The position numbers and the translations under genes are program-made. A stretch of 64,000 bases of DNA, from NCBI GenBank assembly GCA_009746045.1, contig RPFO01000253.1, forward strand, positions 2,239,888-2,303,887, in the 5' to 3' direction. The DNA is from Mesostigma viride (taxonomy: Eukaryota > Streptophyta > Mesostigmatophyceae > Mesostigmatales > Mesostigmataceae). Of the stretch, positions 34,503 through 45,203 are shown one piece after another (position 1 is the first letter of the stretch; the number at the start of each line of letters is the position of its first letter). Under the pieces are notes generated by a model. The model was not told where the DNA came from and did not search any database. It saw only the letters and a program-made list of their open reading frames with translations.

Positions 34503-36055
34503 GCGGGCCGCCCTCGAGGCACGCACTGAGGTACTGCCCTTGATTGCGCGCCTTCATGATTCGCAGACCAAGGGTCTGCTTCTGTGGTTTTGCGCTCACC
34601 CTCGCGTCGTTCACTGGCTCCGGGGCGCTCTTCCGGCTCAGGTCCGGCTGGCCGCCGAGGGCCACGACGAACGCATCCAGTCGGCCTTGGCGCAGCTGGT
34701 CCCGGGCCCCGACCTCCCGCCACATGCTATTCGCATTGCCTCCCTGCCTGCACGGATGGGTGGCTGTGGTCTGACTCGTGCCGCCCGGCTGGCCCCAGCA
34801 GCATTTTTGGGCTCCGTCGCTCAGTCGTGGGCGGAAAGCTGCCGGCTCCTGCCCCTTTTGGCAACGGCAGCGCCTGACCTCCTGGACCCCAGCAACCCCT
34901 TGCCCTTCGTCACTGCCATCCAGGAGGCCTATGCTGAGATCCAGCAGGCCTGTTCTCCCGTCCGTGTCGCTCAGGCGGTACAGCGCCACCTCCCTCGCAG
35001 CACTCCCTCGGTCGCCTCCGTTCAATCTCCCGCCGCATTCCCTGCTCGCGTCATCGATAAACACCAGAAAACCTACGCGGGTATTCTGCACACGGCTGAT
35101 TGGATTGCTCTTTTCGCGGACCTCAACGCCCAGGGACGTGCGTGGCTGTTCTCGCTTTCCTTGCGGAGTGTGGGCTCGGCGTACCTTCGTGCTCTTCCCA
35201 TGGCCCCCCCATTCGCCTTGGCTCCCAGCCACTACTCGGTGGCGCTCCGGCACCAGCTATTTAATTGCCCCGCAGCCTCTTGTTCCGGCCGGGCGGCCTT
35301 GTGGTAGCTGTGGGCAGCCGCTGGATCCCACGGGGACTCACTACCTTTCCTGCATGGGGGGCCAACAGAATCAGAATTGGTATTTGTATTTGCACACTGT
35401 CCTCCTGACGGTGGTGCTCGCCATGATTCGGTCGGTTTTCCCCCACGCGAACATCCGGTCCGAGGATGCGGATGGCGCTGCCTTCTATTCCCCCAACCAC
35501 CGGCCTGACATCGTGGTGCTGGACTTTGAGGGGGTGGCCGGCATCTGCTTATCGACGTTTCGGTGGCGCGGCCCTTGGCTCTTAGCCACGTGGCTGGGGC
35601 CTCCCTCACGGCAGGTTACACGGCGGACCGGGCGGAGCGGGCCAAGCTCCTGGCCTACGGCGACGTCGGGCACCATCGTGTGGTGCCCTTTGTCCTGGAG
35701 GAGTTTGGGGCCATGGGGCCCCTGACCTCCGCCTTCTTCAAGGAGTGTTGCCGGCTCCGGGAGGACCGGCTGGACCTGGAGGGCCAGCGGGCCCATGGTC
35801 GGCGCGGACCTGGACGTCATATTGGCGTCAGCGCTTGTCGGTGGCGCTGACTCGGGCCATGGCTGACATCATGCTCCGCCGTACGCGGGCTGATTTTGCG
35901 GTGCAGCAGGGCTATTAGGTTCCTCCCGTTAGGAGTTTCCATTGGTCTTATCGTAGTATAGAGATTTGACATGGCTCTGTATAGAGGTTTATAGCTGGGC
36001 GTTTGCTTTGGTTTGAGTGATTTCACTCTGCTGTAAGTAATTATATTATTATAAT
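34503..36055 (+). pseudogene. LINE family A, 5'-truncated copy (plus)
   Basis: Encodes the thumb and C-terminal part of an R2-like protein: QTKGLLLWFCAHPRVVHWLRG, then a C-X2-C...H-X3-C knuckle (GSCGQPLDPTGTHYLSC), then the PNHRPDIVVLDFEG endonuclease core. Shared with copy A' is a 4-bp AATT insertion in a CTATTT(AATT)GCCCCGC context that shifts the frame. This copy has further one-base deletions in a G run near 35.53 kb and near 35.79 kb. The 3' tail (GTAAGTAATTATAT) is at about 36.05 kb. Confidence 0.8.
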
Positions 36056-36270
36056 ATATATTCATTGAGAATGATAGATTACGGAGGTGAGATAGGCATG
36101 CAACATAAGGAAAAACCCGAGAACTGGGAGAATAACCCTGAAGAAATTAATAGTAATCTGACACAGACATCCAAGGATCACGCCAGCGGCACAAGGTACA
36201 ACTAACTATACATCACAAAACTACACGCAGCAACAGCGCTGCCGGCCCACCATGCAGGCCTGGAAGGAAT

Positions 36271-37562
36271 CTAGACCGCATGGGTCGCGACAAAGTCGGC
36301 CCGGGTGCGGCGGAATAACACATCAGCCACGGTGCGAGTGAGGGCGAGTGACAGACGCTGCCGCCAATACGAGGACCACGTGCGGGCCGACCACGGGGCG
36401 GTCTGACCCTCGAGGTCGAGGCGGTCTTCACGGCGCTGGCAGCACTCGTGGAAAAACTCCGCTGTCTTGGGGCCCATGGCCCCGAACTCCTCAAGGACAA
36501 AGGGGATGACCCGGTGGGGCCCCACATTGCCGTAGGAGGCAAACTTGTCGCGCTCAGCCACAGCGGCAGCAGCGCCGGCATCCACAGCCGCCCGGAGGAT
36601 GTGGCGACCGGAAAGCGGCCGAGCCACGGAGACATCGATGAGCAGGTGGCAACCCTGCCCGTCGTAGTCAAGCACGGTAATGTCGGGGCGGTGGTTGGGT
36701 GAGTAGAGGGCGGCCCCATCCGCGTCCTCGCACTTAATGGTGGAGTGGGGAAAGACCGACCGAACCATGGCACACACCACCCGGAGGAGAGCGGTATGGA
36801 GATAGAGGAACCAGTTCTGGTTCTGCTGGCCACCCATGCACGCGATGTAGTGCGTCCCAGTAGTATCCAGAGCAAGCCCGCAGCTGCCGCAGGACGCACC
36901 CGCCGTGATGAGAGGTTGCGGGGCAAAGAGCTGGTGGCGGAGAGCGATGGCGTAAAGGGCCGGAACCAGTGTGAACAAAGGGCTCATGGGGAGGGCGCGC
37001 AGGAATGCGGACCCCACGCTCCCCTCAAGGGAAACGGAGTGAAGCCAAGCCTTCCCCTGATCGTTCAAGCTCGCATGCAGACCCATCCAGTCGGCACAGT
37101 GTAGTATACCCGCGTAGGTCTTTTGTTGTTTTTCATGAACGCAGGCAGGGAAGACACTAGGACTGACGACAGTGGACACGCCGGGCGTGCCCCGGGGCAG
37201 GCGACGGTGGACGGCCTGAGCGGGGCGGACGAGGTCGCAAGCCTGCTGGATCCCGAGGTAAGAATCCTGCACAGCCTGCACAAAGGGGAAGGGGGATGGG
37301 GTGACCAAGTCGGGAATGGCGCTGACGGCGCTGGGGACCAACCGGCGGATCTCCGCCCAGGCCTGAGCAACAGAGCCAAGGAAGGCGGCGGGGGCGAGGC
37401 GGGCGGCGCGGGTGAGCCCACACCCGCCCATGCGGCAGGGGAGGGTGGCCAAGCGCATGGAGTGAGCTGGCAGGCTAGGGCCGGGGAGGAGCACCTGCAA
37501 GGCGGCCTGAATGCGCTCGTCATGGCCTTCCGCGGCAAGCCGCACCAAGTGGGGGGAGCGCC
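36271..37562 (-). CDS. LINE B ORF2 C-terminal part: zinc knuckle and restriction-like endonuclease
   Basis: This frame continues the RT protein after a one-base deletion in a C run near 37.56 kb. It contains RMGGCGLTRAARLAPAAFLG (thumb/linker). Next is the knuckle C-X2-C-X8-H-X3-C (GSCGLALDTTGTHYIACMGG). The NHRPDITVLDYDGQGCHLLI segment followed by DVSVARP resembles the PD-(D/E)XK endonuclease of R2/NeSL/CRE-type LINEs. The frame ends at 36271 after RRTRADFVATHAV. Confidence 0.75.
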
Positions 37563-40190
37563 ACGGAGCCAGTGAACCACCCGCGGGTGGGCGCAAAACC
37601 ACAGGAGGAGCCCTTTGGTCTGGGGGTCCTTGAGGCGCGCCCAAGTCTCAAGGACATGGGTGCGCTGTTCCACGGTGGCCCGGAGCTCCTCTTCGACGTA
37701 GTCAGGGTCACCCACAGGGACGCCCAGGCACGAGAAACCACGCGCCCGCGCCAATGCCCCCGGGATAGCCGCGGGGAAGCCAGAGCAGTCCCCCTGGGGC
37801 GAAAAGACTGCACACTTGGGGAGGGTGAGCCGAAGGTTGATGGCCGCCATGGCCACTTCAAGGGCAGCCAGGGCGGCAACCACAGCGTCGGCCGGGCCAA
37901 GGGCATGGATATCGTCCATGTAGGCGAGGAGCACGACATCCGGGTGCGCAGCGTGGACACCTTGGAGAGCCTTGTGCAGCGGGGCAGACAGGTAAAAGGG
38001 GCCGAGGGGGTCACCTTGCTGGGTTCCCGTGCGGGAAGCGATGTCGGCGAACGTCCCATCCTCCATGAGGAAGGAGAGTTGAGTGGGTTCGCCGTAGCAG
38101 GCTGCTGTCCACGCAAGAAGGTCAGGGAACGCCTCGCCGACGGCCTCAAAGATGCTAGCCTTGGTGACAGCATTGAACGCATTGTGGCAATCCACCTTCA
38201 GCGCCACATGGGTCGGATGCGTCTCGAGGTAGGCCTGAACTGTGTGCACGATGATGTCGCTGCCCCCTTTGGTGGCGACGCCAAGCTGGGCCGCGACGGA
38301 CTCCTCAGTATCACTCCGGTTGGGGCAGAAGTAGGCGCGAAACTCGGGGGCCTTTTGGCGACAAATGACCTTACTCACCAGCTTGCGTAGGACCTCGCCG
38401 CAAGCAATGGGACGAACGCGGCCAGCAGGCGGGGGGACGTCGTCTTTCAGGAGGGCAATGAGGCGTGCCCCAGCCAGCCAAGGGCGCGCCGCGGGGGCCA
38501 GGGACCCCGCGGCCAAGTCGGCGGCAGCCTCAAAGAGTGCGGTCGCCCCGCCATGGCCCGCCATCACGGAGAGGTGCTCGTAGCGCCAGCCTGAGGGGCC
38601 GGTGGAGGAGGCGTTCGGCAGATCCTTCAGCACAGCCGTGAAGATGTCCAGGTCCAGGACAATAGGCGGGGGCGGGGGGGTGGCCGGGGCGGGCACCGCA
38701 AAGGCCGGTTCGTCGGGGTGAAGGTCGCGCAAAGCCTGCAGGGTCGGGGGAGTGGAGGGAGCCAACGCGGTCAGTTCAAGCTTTTGCATGGCCCGGCTCA
38801 ATTCACCTACCTTCACCAACCGCATGACGTCAGCTTCCACCCGGGCAAAGGAGGCGGCCCCCGACACCCGGGTGGAGGCCGGAGGCTGCAGCGCCCACAG
38901 CCCTTCCCAATCCCCGAGGAGGAACCGCCGGCAGCGAGCGATGACCGCACCCTGTACGCCACGCACGCCCCGCTCCAACGGCGCTAAGAGGAGCCGGGGG
39001 GTGACGAGAAACAGCTTGTGGCCGAGTTCGTCGAGAGGGTGACTATGCATCCGGGCCAGGGAAAGCAGGGCGCAGCGCGTAAACAAGCTCCGGGCGCGGT
39101 GAGGGACGTCCGGGAGCGTCATGCAAGGGTTGCGCGCACAGGCGGCAAAAGGGAGCGTGGCCAGGAATGCCCAGCCTGCCGAGAGGTCCCCCGGATCGCT
39201 CGTACCCTGCGATGCCGGTGGAGGGGCAGGGGCCGACCGAGGGGCCGCCCCGGACCGGGAGGCCGGTGCGGCCGCCGGGCCGCCGGGCAGGCCGTTCTGG
39301 GGGGTTTGGCGGCGGCACTGCCGCTCATGCTGGTACCGCCCGTGGATCGAAAAAATCCGCTGGCAATGGGCTGCCGGGCAGCGGTAGCAGTCCATGGCGC
39401 GCATGGCGGCCTCCGTGATGTGGGGGTGGGAAGCCCGAATGTGCACCAGCAACGAATTCCGGTTGGGCAGGCGCGCGCCACACGGGTCACCAAGGGGACC
39501 ATCGACTTGGCAATAATGGAAGCCATCTGAGGGGGTGCGCCCACCCGGTTGGGCCGGCCCGGGTCGAGAGGGGGAGGGGTCGGGAGCACCCTCAGCCAGA
39601 GGAACTACAGCTGCAGCGGAACCCAGGGCGGGGCCGGCCGCCGGGCGGTCAGCAGGGCTCGTGGCAGCCGAGGACAAGACCGGCGCGGGGACGGCCCCCA
39701 CGGCCGGGAGGGGGGCGCTGGAGGAGGCAGCCAAGCCGGCGCGCGACCCACGACCACGCACAGGGGAGGCAGGTGTCGGGGCAGGCGCGTGGGACTGGCG
39801 GCGCACGGACACGGGCGAGGGCCCCAGCGGGAGAACGCCAGGAGGCAAGGGGGAAAGGACCGCGGCCCGGCAAAGGGGGCAGGTGGCGGAGGTCGTGTGC
39901 AAGCTCGTGGCGATGCAAGCTTGATGGAAGACGTGGCCGCAAGCAGGGAGGCGGCAGAGACCGTCACCAGGGCGAGGCAGGTCCAAGCAGATGGGGCAGG
40001 AGGGGCCGCTGGCAGTGACATCCACCAAGTGGGCCGGCCCGTAGTGGGCGGGCGCCGCGTCCCACCCCAGCTCCCAGCTCGGCAGTCGGGCGATCTCATC
40101 GGCGGAGAGAAGACGGCGGCGCGGACCAGCAGGGTGCCAGACATGGGGGATGCCCGCAAGCTCGAGCACATCGTGCAAGATGGCGGGCAC
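37560..40190 (-). CDS. LINE B ORF2: RING finger, C2H2 fingers and reverse transcriptase
   Basis: About 876 valid residues before the frame break. Residues 65-108 are a RING finger (CPICLDL, then CGHVFHQAC, then CPLC). Residues about 235-290 hold two C2H2-type fingers. The RT spans about 540-850: SGWRYEHLS, GVRPIACGEVLRKL-like, VDCHNAFNAV with the first Asp, RTGTQQGDPLGPF, and the active site LLAYMDDIHAL. The first start seen is GTG at 40190, but the frame is open further up and probably joins ORF1 through the G9 run. Codons beyond about 37562 in this frame are out of phase with the family. Confidence 0.82.
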
Positions 40191-40204
40191 GGCCGCACCC
40201 GCGC

Positions 40205-41476
40205 TCAGCTCAAGAACACGCCCCCCCCCGCATCGTACAGAACCAGGTCGCCGGCGTGCACGGTGACAGGAGCCCCGAAGTCAACGCGCAGGCGGGCGGC
40301 TTGCGCTGGGGTGACCGCCGTAGTCAAGCGCCCGTGGGCCTGCGCAACAAGGCCGGCCGAGCCGGGCCCGGCAGAGGCAAGAAACGTGTGCAGCTGAGGG
40401 CGATCGAGCAAGGCGTGGTCGGTGGCCCCCCCAGCGAGATATGTCGCACGGGCGGCCTGCTGGGCCTGCACGGCAAGCCCTGTAGCAAAGAGCACCACCG
40501 CCTGCGCCACTTGAGCGTCCAGATTCAGGAGCCATTCTTGGCGCACCGCGGGCAGGTGCCAAGGCAGGCGGCCGCCGGCATGGTAGTCCTCGAGGACAAA
40601 CCCCCAAAGCGTGGAGGCAAGGACAGGGGGGGAGGCTGCCTGCAGCATGTGCCGGACACGAACCACAAGGGCACTAAATTCAGGGGGCCGTGGGAGCGTA
40701 GGAAACGCCGCGTGCAAGCCGACAGCGTCCAACAGCAAGGGGCAATACAGCCAAGAGAACGTGGCGTGCCGGAGCGCGCTGACGCCCGCAATGTTGGTGG
40801 GGGGCCAAACGGAGAAGTCGTGGGACCCAAGCGCGGCCGACCAGGGGCCCACCACAGGAGTCGCCGCAGGGTGTCCCACAGCCTCAGGGAGGAGAGCCGC
40901 CAGGGACCCCTCAAGCACAGGAGGACGCAGGTCAGTGGCCACCGCCGTGCTGGCCGGAGGTGGATCCCCAGAGCTAGGCGGGGCAGGGCCAGGGGACCCC
41001 GCGGAGGGGCCGGACGTGACGGCGCGGGGAGAGCGGGAGCACGGTGTGGAACCCTCCACGAGGGCCGCAAGGCCCAGGAGAGGGTCCAGCGAGGGGCTGC
41101 GGGAGGGGGCGCGGGCCGAATGGGATCCCGGGGTCGACACGGCCGCGCGTCGGGAGCCTAGGGACGGCCGAGGCGGGGCCACGCAATGAGGGCACGCCCA
41201 AGGACCCGGGGGAGGCAGCCGGAAGAGGGGCGGGACCAAGCAGCGCGTGTGCCAGCCGCATTGGCACGAATCACACACAAGGAGACGGGGGGCATCCTCA
41301 CCACTGTGGCAGACCTCGCACACAAGCGAGAGTGGCACAGGGGCGCCACGACCGCCGTCGTCCAGGTCGCCCATCTCCTGCAGGTGCGCCGCGATGCGTA
41401 AGGACCGACGCGGCGCAGGGGCGCCACTAGGCAGCGCATCCCGCGCCCGGGAGGTGCGGCGTCGTGAAGGAGGCAT
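40205..41476 (-). CDS. LINE B ORF1-like part with PHD finger
   Basis: ATG at 41474-41476 (MPPSRRRTSRARD) starts a frame of about 423 codons. A PHD finger lies near residues 50-105: CEVCHSGED, LLVCDSCQCGWHTRC and CPHC follow the C4HC3 pattern of histone-tail readers. The rest is Ala/Pro-rich with a helical region (ATFSWLYCPLLLDAVGLHAA). It ends at a TGA just after a G9 run. One more G would join it in frame to the RING/RT ORF, so the two are probably one protein or are linked by frameshifting. Confidence 0.7.
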   Translation of the reverse strand: MPPSRRRTSRARDALPSGAPAPRRSLRIAAHLQEMGDLDDGGRGAPVPLSLVCEVCHSGEDAPRLLVCDSCQCGWHTRCLVPPLFRLPPPGPWACPHCVAPPRPSLGSRRAAVSTPGSHSARAPSRSPSLDPLLGLAALVEGSTPCSRSPRAVTSGPSAGSPGPAPPSSGDPPPASTAVATDLRPPVLEGSLAALLPEAVGHPAATPVVGPWSAALGSHDFSVWPPTNIAGVSALRHATFSWLYCPLLLDAVGLHAAFPTLPRPPEFSALVVRVRHMLQAASPPVLASTLWGFVLEDYHAGGRLPWHLPAVRQEWLLNLDAQVAQAVVLFATGLAVQAQQAARATYLAGGATDHALLDRPQLHTFLASAGPGSAGLVAQAHGRLTTAVTPAQAARLRVDFGAPVTVHAGDLVLYDAGGGVFLS

Positions 41477-41810
41477 GGGGGAGGTGCGTAAAACAACGGA
41501 ACCGGAAGCGCGGGGGGAGAGCGAGATGCGGACGCGGGGGGTTTGGGGGGCGTGCCCCCCAAGCGGGGGGTTTGGGGGGCGGCAGCCCCCCAACGCGGGG
41601 CGGCCGCGGCCGCGCACCTCGGCGCAGGTTTTTTCAGCTGTGCATGGAGAAAAAAACGTGTCTCAATCCAGGAACCCCCGTCGGTTCATCATGTCAGCCT
41701 AGAAAACTGGAGCGGTGGAGCCACAACTAACGGGAAAGCCGCATTCGAATTCGCCTAGCCCACGGGTCACAATTGGCCGACAGGTAGATGCAGCCAGCCC
41801 CGGGCGTGTA

Positions 41811-42774
41811 TATAATTACTTACAGCAGAGTGAAATCACTCAAACCAAAGCAAACGCCCAGCTATAAACCTCTATACAGAGCCATGTCAAATCTCTATAC
41901 TACGATAAGACCAATGGAAACTCCTAACGGGAGGAACCTAATAGCCCTGCTGCACCGCAAAATCAGCCCGCGTACGGCGGAGCATGATGTCAGCCATGGC
42001 CCGAGTCAGCGCCACCGACAAGCGCTGACGCCAATATGACGTCCAGGTCCGCGCCGACCATGAGGCCCGCTGGCCCTCCAGGTCCAGCCGGTCCTCCCGG
42101 AGCCGGCAACACTCCTTGAAGAAGGCGGAGGTCAGGGGCCCCATGGCCCCAAACTCCTCCAGGACAAAGGGCACCACACGATGGTGCCCGACGTCGCCGT
42201 AGGCCAGGAGCTTGGCCCGCTCCGCCCGGTCCGCCGTGTAACCTGCCGTGAGGGAGGCCCCAGCCACGTGGCTAAGAGCCAAGGGCCGCGCCACCGAAAC
42301 GTCGATAAGCAGATGCCGGCCACCCCCCTCAAAGTCCAGCACCACGATGTCAGGCCGGTGGTTGGGGGAATAGAAGGCAGCGCCATCCGCATCCTCGGAC
42401 CGGATGTTCGCGTGGGGGAAAACCGACCGAATCATGGCGAGCACCACCGTCAGGAGGACAGTGTGCAAATACAAATACCAATTCTGATTCTGTTGGCCCC
42501 CCATGCAGGAAAGGTAGTGAGTCCCCGTGGGATCCAGCGGCTGCCCACAGCTACCACAAGGCCGCCCGGCCGGAACAAGAGGCTGCGGGGCAATTAAATA
42601 GCTGGTGCCGGAGCGCCACCGAGTAGTGGCTGGGAGCCAAGGCGAATGGGGGGGCCATGGGAAGAGCACGAAGGTACGCCGAGCCCACACTCCGCAAGGA
42701 AAGCGAGAACAGCCACGCACGTCCCTGGGCGTTGAGGTCCGCGAAAAGAGCAATCCAATCAGCCGTGTGCAGAA
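41811..42774 (-). pseudogene. LINE family A', 5'-truncated copy (minus)
   Basis: An inverted copy of 35084-36050 of LINE A, carrying the zinc knuckle and the endonuclease core in one open frame down to the stop at 41938. It shares the AATT insertion with copy A. It is truncated exactly where the 16-bp sequence atatatatcacactct begins (42775-42790); the same 16 bp end where copy A begins (34487-34502). Confidence 0.8.
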
Positions 42775-42790
42775 ATATATATCACACTCT

Positions 42791-43646
42791 TTATCCATTA
42801 GGGTTGTATGCCTTGGTGGATAGGCCTTGAGCTCAGTGGCTCAGGTGCCTCCCATTCACGTGGAGGGTCAAACCTCCCTTGACAGGTGGTTACCCAGGAC
42901 CCCAGTTCACTGTGGATCTCCTGGGCCACCTGGCCTCACTGTTCAGTGGCAGTAAAGGCATGGGTGCTGTCCTGTTGTCTAGTACAACGTGCTCAGCACA
43001 GGTGCAGGATGAAATATTCCTGTCACCTGTCACCAGGAATTCAGCCCCCTCTGTGCAGGGCAGGGGTGGCTGGTCCTCACATGTTGTGCAGGTGCAACGT
43101 GGACAGGTCCAGGATGTCATAGTCCTGTCACCTGTCACTAGGACTTCAGCCCCCTCTGTGCAGGGCACGGGTGGCTGGTCCTCCCATGTTGTGCAGGTGC
43201 AACATGGCCAGGGCAGGATGCAATAAACCTGCCTCCTGTCACTCCTCAGGTTGCAGGTGACCTGAGCTCAGTTGACCCAGCCTGGCTGGGTGTTTTTTTT
43301 CTGAGTGGGCGATGATGATGGAACAACATGGAACCTCTTAAACGGTTACCTTGGCATTTTTTTTACAATGGCTCTCTTGGCTGGTGATGCACTCCCTGGA
43401 TAGGCAGACAGGCATAGCTATCTCCCTTGTGAGCTCGCGAGGAGGAGGAACTCCCCGGGCATGTTGAGCTAAACGTGATGCCATCACAAGTACTGCACGA
43501 GTTCTGGGGCCCATCTTTTTCAGTCCAGATGTTGCAGTATGGGTGTCAGTTGCTCAGCACCTCAGTCAGCTTGGAGTCAGTCTCCTAGCTGGGCAGGATC
43601 AGGCTTGAAGTCGCTAGCCTTCAACCTGAAAGGAAAACATAATGGG
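42791..43646 (+). repeat. Probable remainder of retroelement 2 LTR, with ~107-bp tandem pair
   Basis: This sequence resumes after the LINE cluster, immediately past its target duplication, so it should be the continuation of the LTR interrupted at 34502. It contains two tandem units of about 107 bp (43018-43225, each with CAGCCCCCTCTGTGCAGGGC). It ends in the purine tract of the inner element (43626-43646). No gene is seen. Confidence 0.45.
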
Positions 43647-44085
43647 AGTTAGATGAGATGCTTAGGCTGACACACGGATTTCCGGCCTGCGCGCCGCGTA
43701 TTGCCTACCGCGGCTGAGCGGGACACCTCAGTACTGTACGGCAGTGCGTACGGTACTGAGGCGTCATGTGGACTGTCAGACGTGCAGTTAGTGCCAGACT
43801 GTTCCTAGGTGCTAGCTCGACCCGCCAGGTCCGGTGTAGCCGGGCCTGACGGGCCGAGTCTTAGCTGGTTGCTAGTGACGTGGTCGCATGGCATTGCAGT
43901 GTCCAGTTGTCCACTGGCAGGTGCTGCAGTGAGCACTGCCATAGGCATATAGGCGTAGCACTGGGGAGTGCCGCAGCACCCGAGTTTGCCCAGACGTTCC
44001 ATTCTGAGCCCTCAAGCTTACACTACTCTCATTGTATCATTGCTAATACAACCATCATTCCATTTCAGCTTTCGGCAGTTGTCCT

Positions 44086-45175
44086 AGTTAGGTTAATATT
44101 GTGCGGAAACCTTTTTGCCACTTGGGCTACTCAGGTTCCGCACAATATTACCGGCGATAACCACTCGCCGGACACTCAAGTTCACGACGTCGTGAACTTG
44201 AGTGTCCGGCGAGTGGTTATCGCCGGTAATATTGTGCGGAACCTGAGTAGCCCAAGTGGCAAAAAGGTTTCCGCACAATATTAACCTAACTAAAACCTAG
44301 CCTCTTGGGGCGAGGACGAATCACTAGGCTCGGAACACCCGTATGCATGAATATGATCGAATATAAGCATCTCGTTGGTGCAAATATCGATATGAATATG
44401 ATCGAATATGAGCATCTCCTTGGTGCGCATATGATTAGAGCCGGGTGCCAAATCGGAACGAGTTATTCCCCCAAATAATCCGCTTCCGAGTGGATTCGAA
44501 CCTGCGCCCCGCAAGGATCCAGGTCTTAGTTAGGTTAATATTGTGCGGAAACCTTTTTGCCACTTGGGCTACTCAGGTTCCGCACAATATTACCGGCGAT
44601 AACCACTCGCCGGACACTCAAGTTCACGACGTCGTGAACTTGAGTGTCCGGCGAGTGGTTATCGCCGGTAATATTGTGCGGAACCTGAGTAGCCCAAGTG
44701 GCAAAAAGGTTTCCGCACAATATTAACCTAACTAAGACCTGGATCCTTGCGGGGCGCAGGTTCGAATCCACTCGGAAGCGGATTATTTGGGGGAATAACT
44801 CGTTCCGATTTGGCACCCGGCTCTAATCATATGCGCACCAAGGAGATGCTCATATTCGATCATATTCATATCGATATTTGCACCAACGAGATGCTTATAT
44901 TCGATCATATTCATGCATACGGGTGTTCCGAGCCTAGTGATTCGTCCTCGCCCCAAGAGGCTAGGTTTTAGTTAGGTTAATATTGTGCGGAAACCTTTTT
45001 GCCACTTGGGCTACTCAGGTTCCGCACAATATTACCGGCGATAACCACTCGCCGGACACTCAAGTTCACGACGTCGTGAACTTGAGTGTCCGGCGAGTGG
45101 TTATCGCCGGTAATATTGTGCGGAACCTGAGTAGCCCAAGTGGCAAAAAGGTTTCCGCACAATATTAACCTAACT
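44086..45175. mobile_element. 1090-bp perfect nested palindrome with 5-bp TSD
   Basis: The whole segment is self-complementary about 44630/44631. It consists of three copies of a 206-bp unit (44086-44291, 44528-44733, 44970-45175), each itself a palindrome centred on GACGTC. They are separated by a 236-bp spacer that is present once in each orientation. Within each half-unit, AATATTGTGCGGAA and TTCCGCACAATATT form a further hairpin. The termini are AGTTAGG/CCTAACT. GTCCT is duplicated at 44081-44085 and 45176-45180, and the homologous left LTR has one uninterrupted GTCCT. No protein is encoded. Confidence 0.92.
44690..44769 (+). promoter_or_regulatory. Pol III-like A box and B box in palindrome
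   Basis: TAGCCCAAGTGG (44690-44701) fits the A-box consensus, and GGTTCGAATCC (44759-44769) fits the B-box consensus exactly, 69 bp apart in the correct order. The mirror copy runs on the other strand. The flanking bases do not fold into a cloverleaf (the T stem does not pair), so this is not a tRNA gene. A tRNA-derived or SINE-like promoter is possible. Confidence 0.35.
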
Positions 45176-45203
45176 GTCCTTCGTCTCTAGACGCGTTCCA
45201 ACT

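Larger units (their letters stand above)
36063..41640 (-). mobile_element. LINE family B, nearly full length (PHD-RING-C2H2-RT-endonuclease)
   Basis: A minus-strand non-LTR retrotransposon of about 5.6 kb. Its 3' UTR is at 36063-36270, matching the B tails at 9.26 and 11.28 kb. The coding region is complete apart from two frame breaks, both in homopolymers: a G9 run near 40.22 kb and a C6 run near 37.56 kb. The 5' region has G-rich hairpins (GGGGGGCGTGCCCCCC at about 41.55 kb). It sits between the tails of two oppositely oriented LINE A copies. Confidence 0.82.
43647..45203 (+). repeat. Right terminal repeat of inner element, interrupted by palindrome
   Basis: 43647-44085 plus 45181-45203 match 19098-19555 with a 4-bp insertion (TCAG) and a few substitutions. 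The palindrome and one GTCCT copy lie in between. Confidence 0.8.

Noticed and set aside
34393-35253. 286-codon minus-strand ORF
   Set aside because: It is the antisense shadow of the LINE A coding region.
44140-44160. CAATATTAC next to a stem, resembling the rolling-circle origin nonamer of CRESS-DNA viruses
   Set aside because: In those origins the nonamer lies in the loop of the hairpin; here it is inside the stem of a larger palindrome and no Rep gene is present.
44734-44800. tRNA gene (GGTTCGAATCC T-loop sequence)
   Set aside because: The T stem and acceptor stem do not pair and no anticodon arm fits; only promoter-like boxes are supported.
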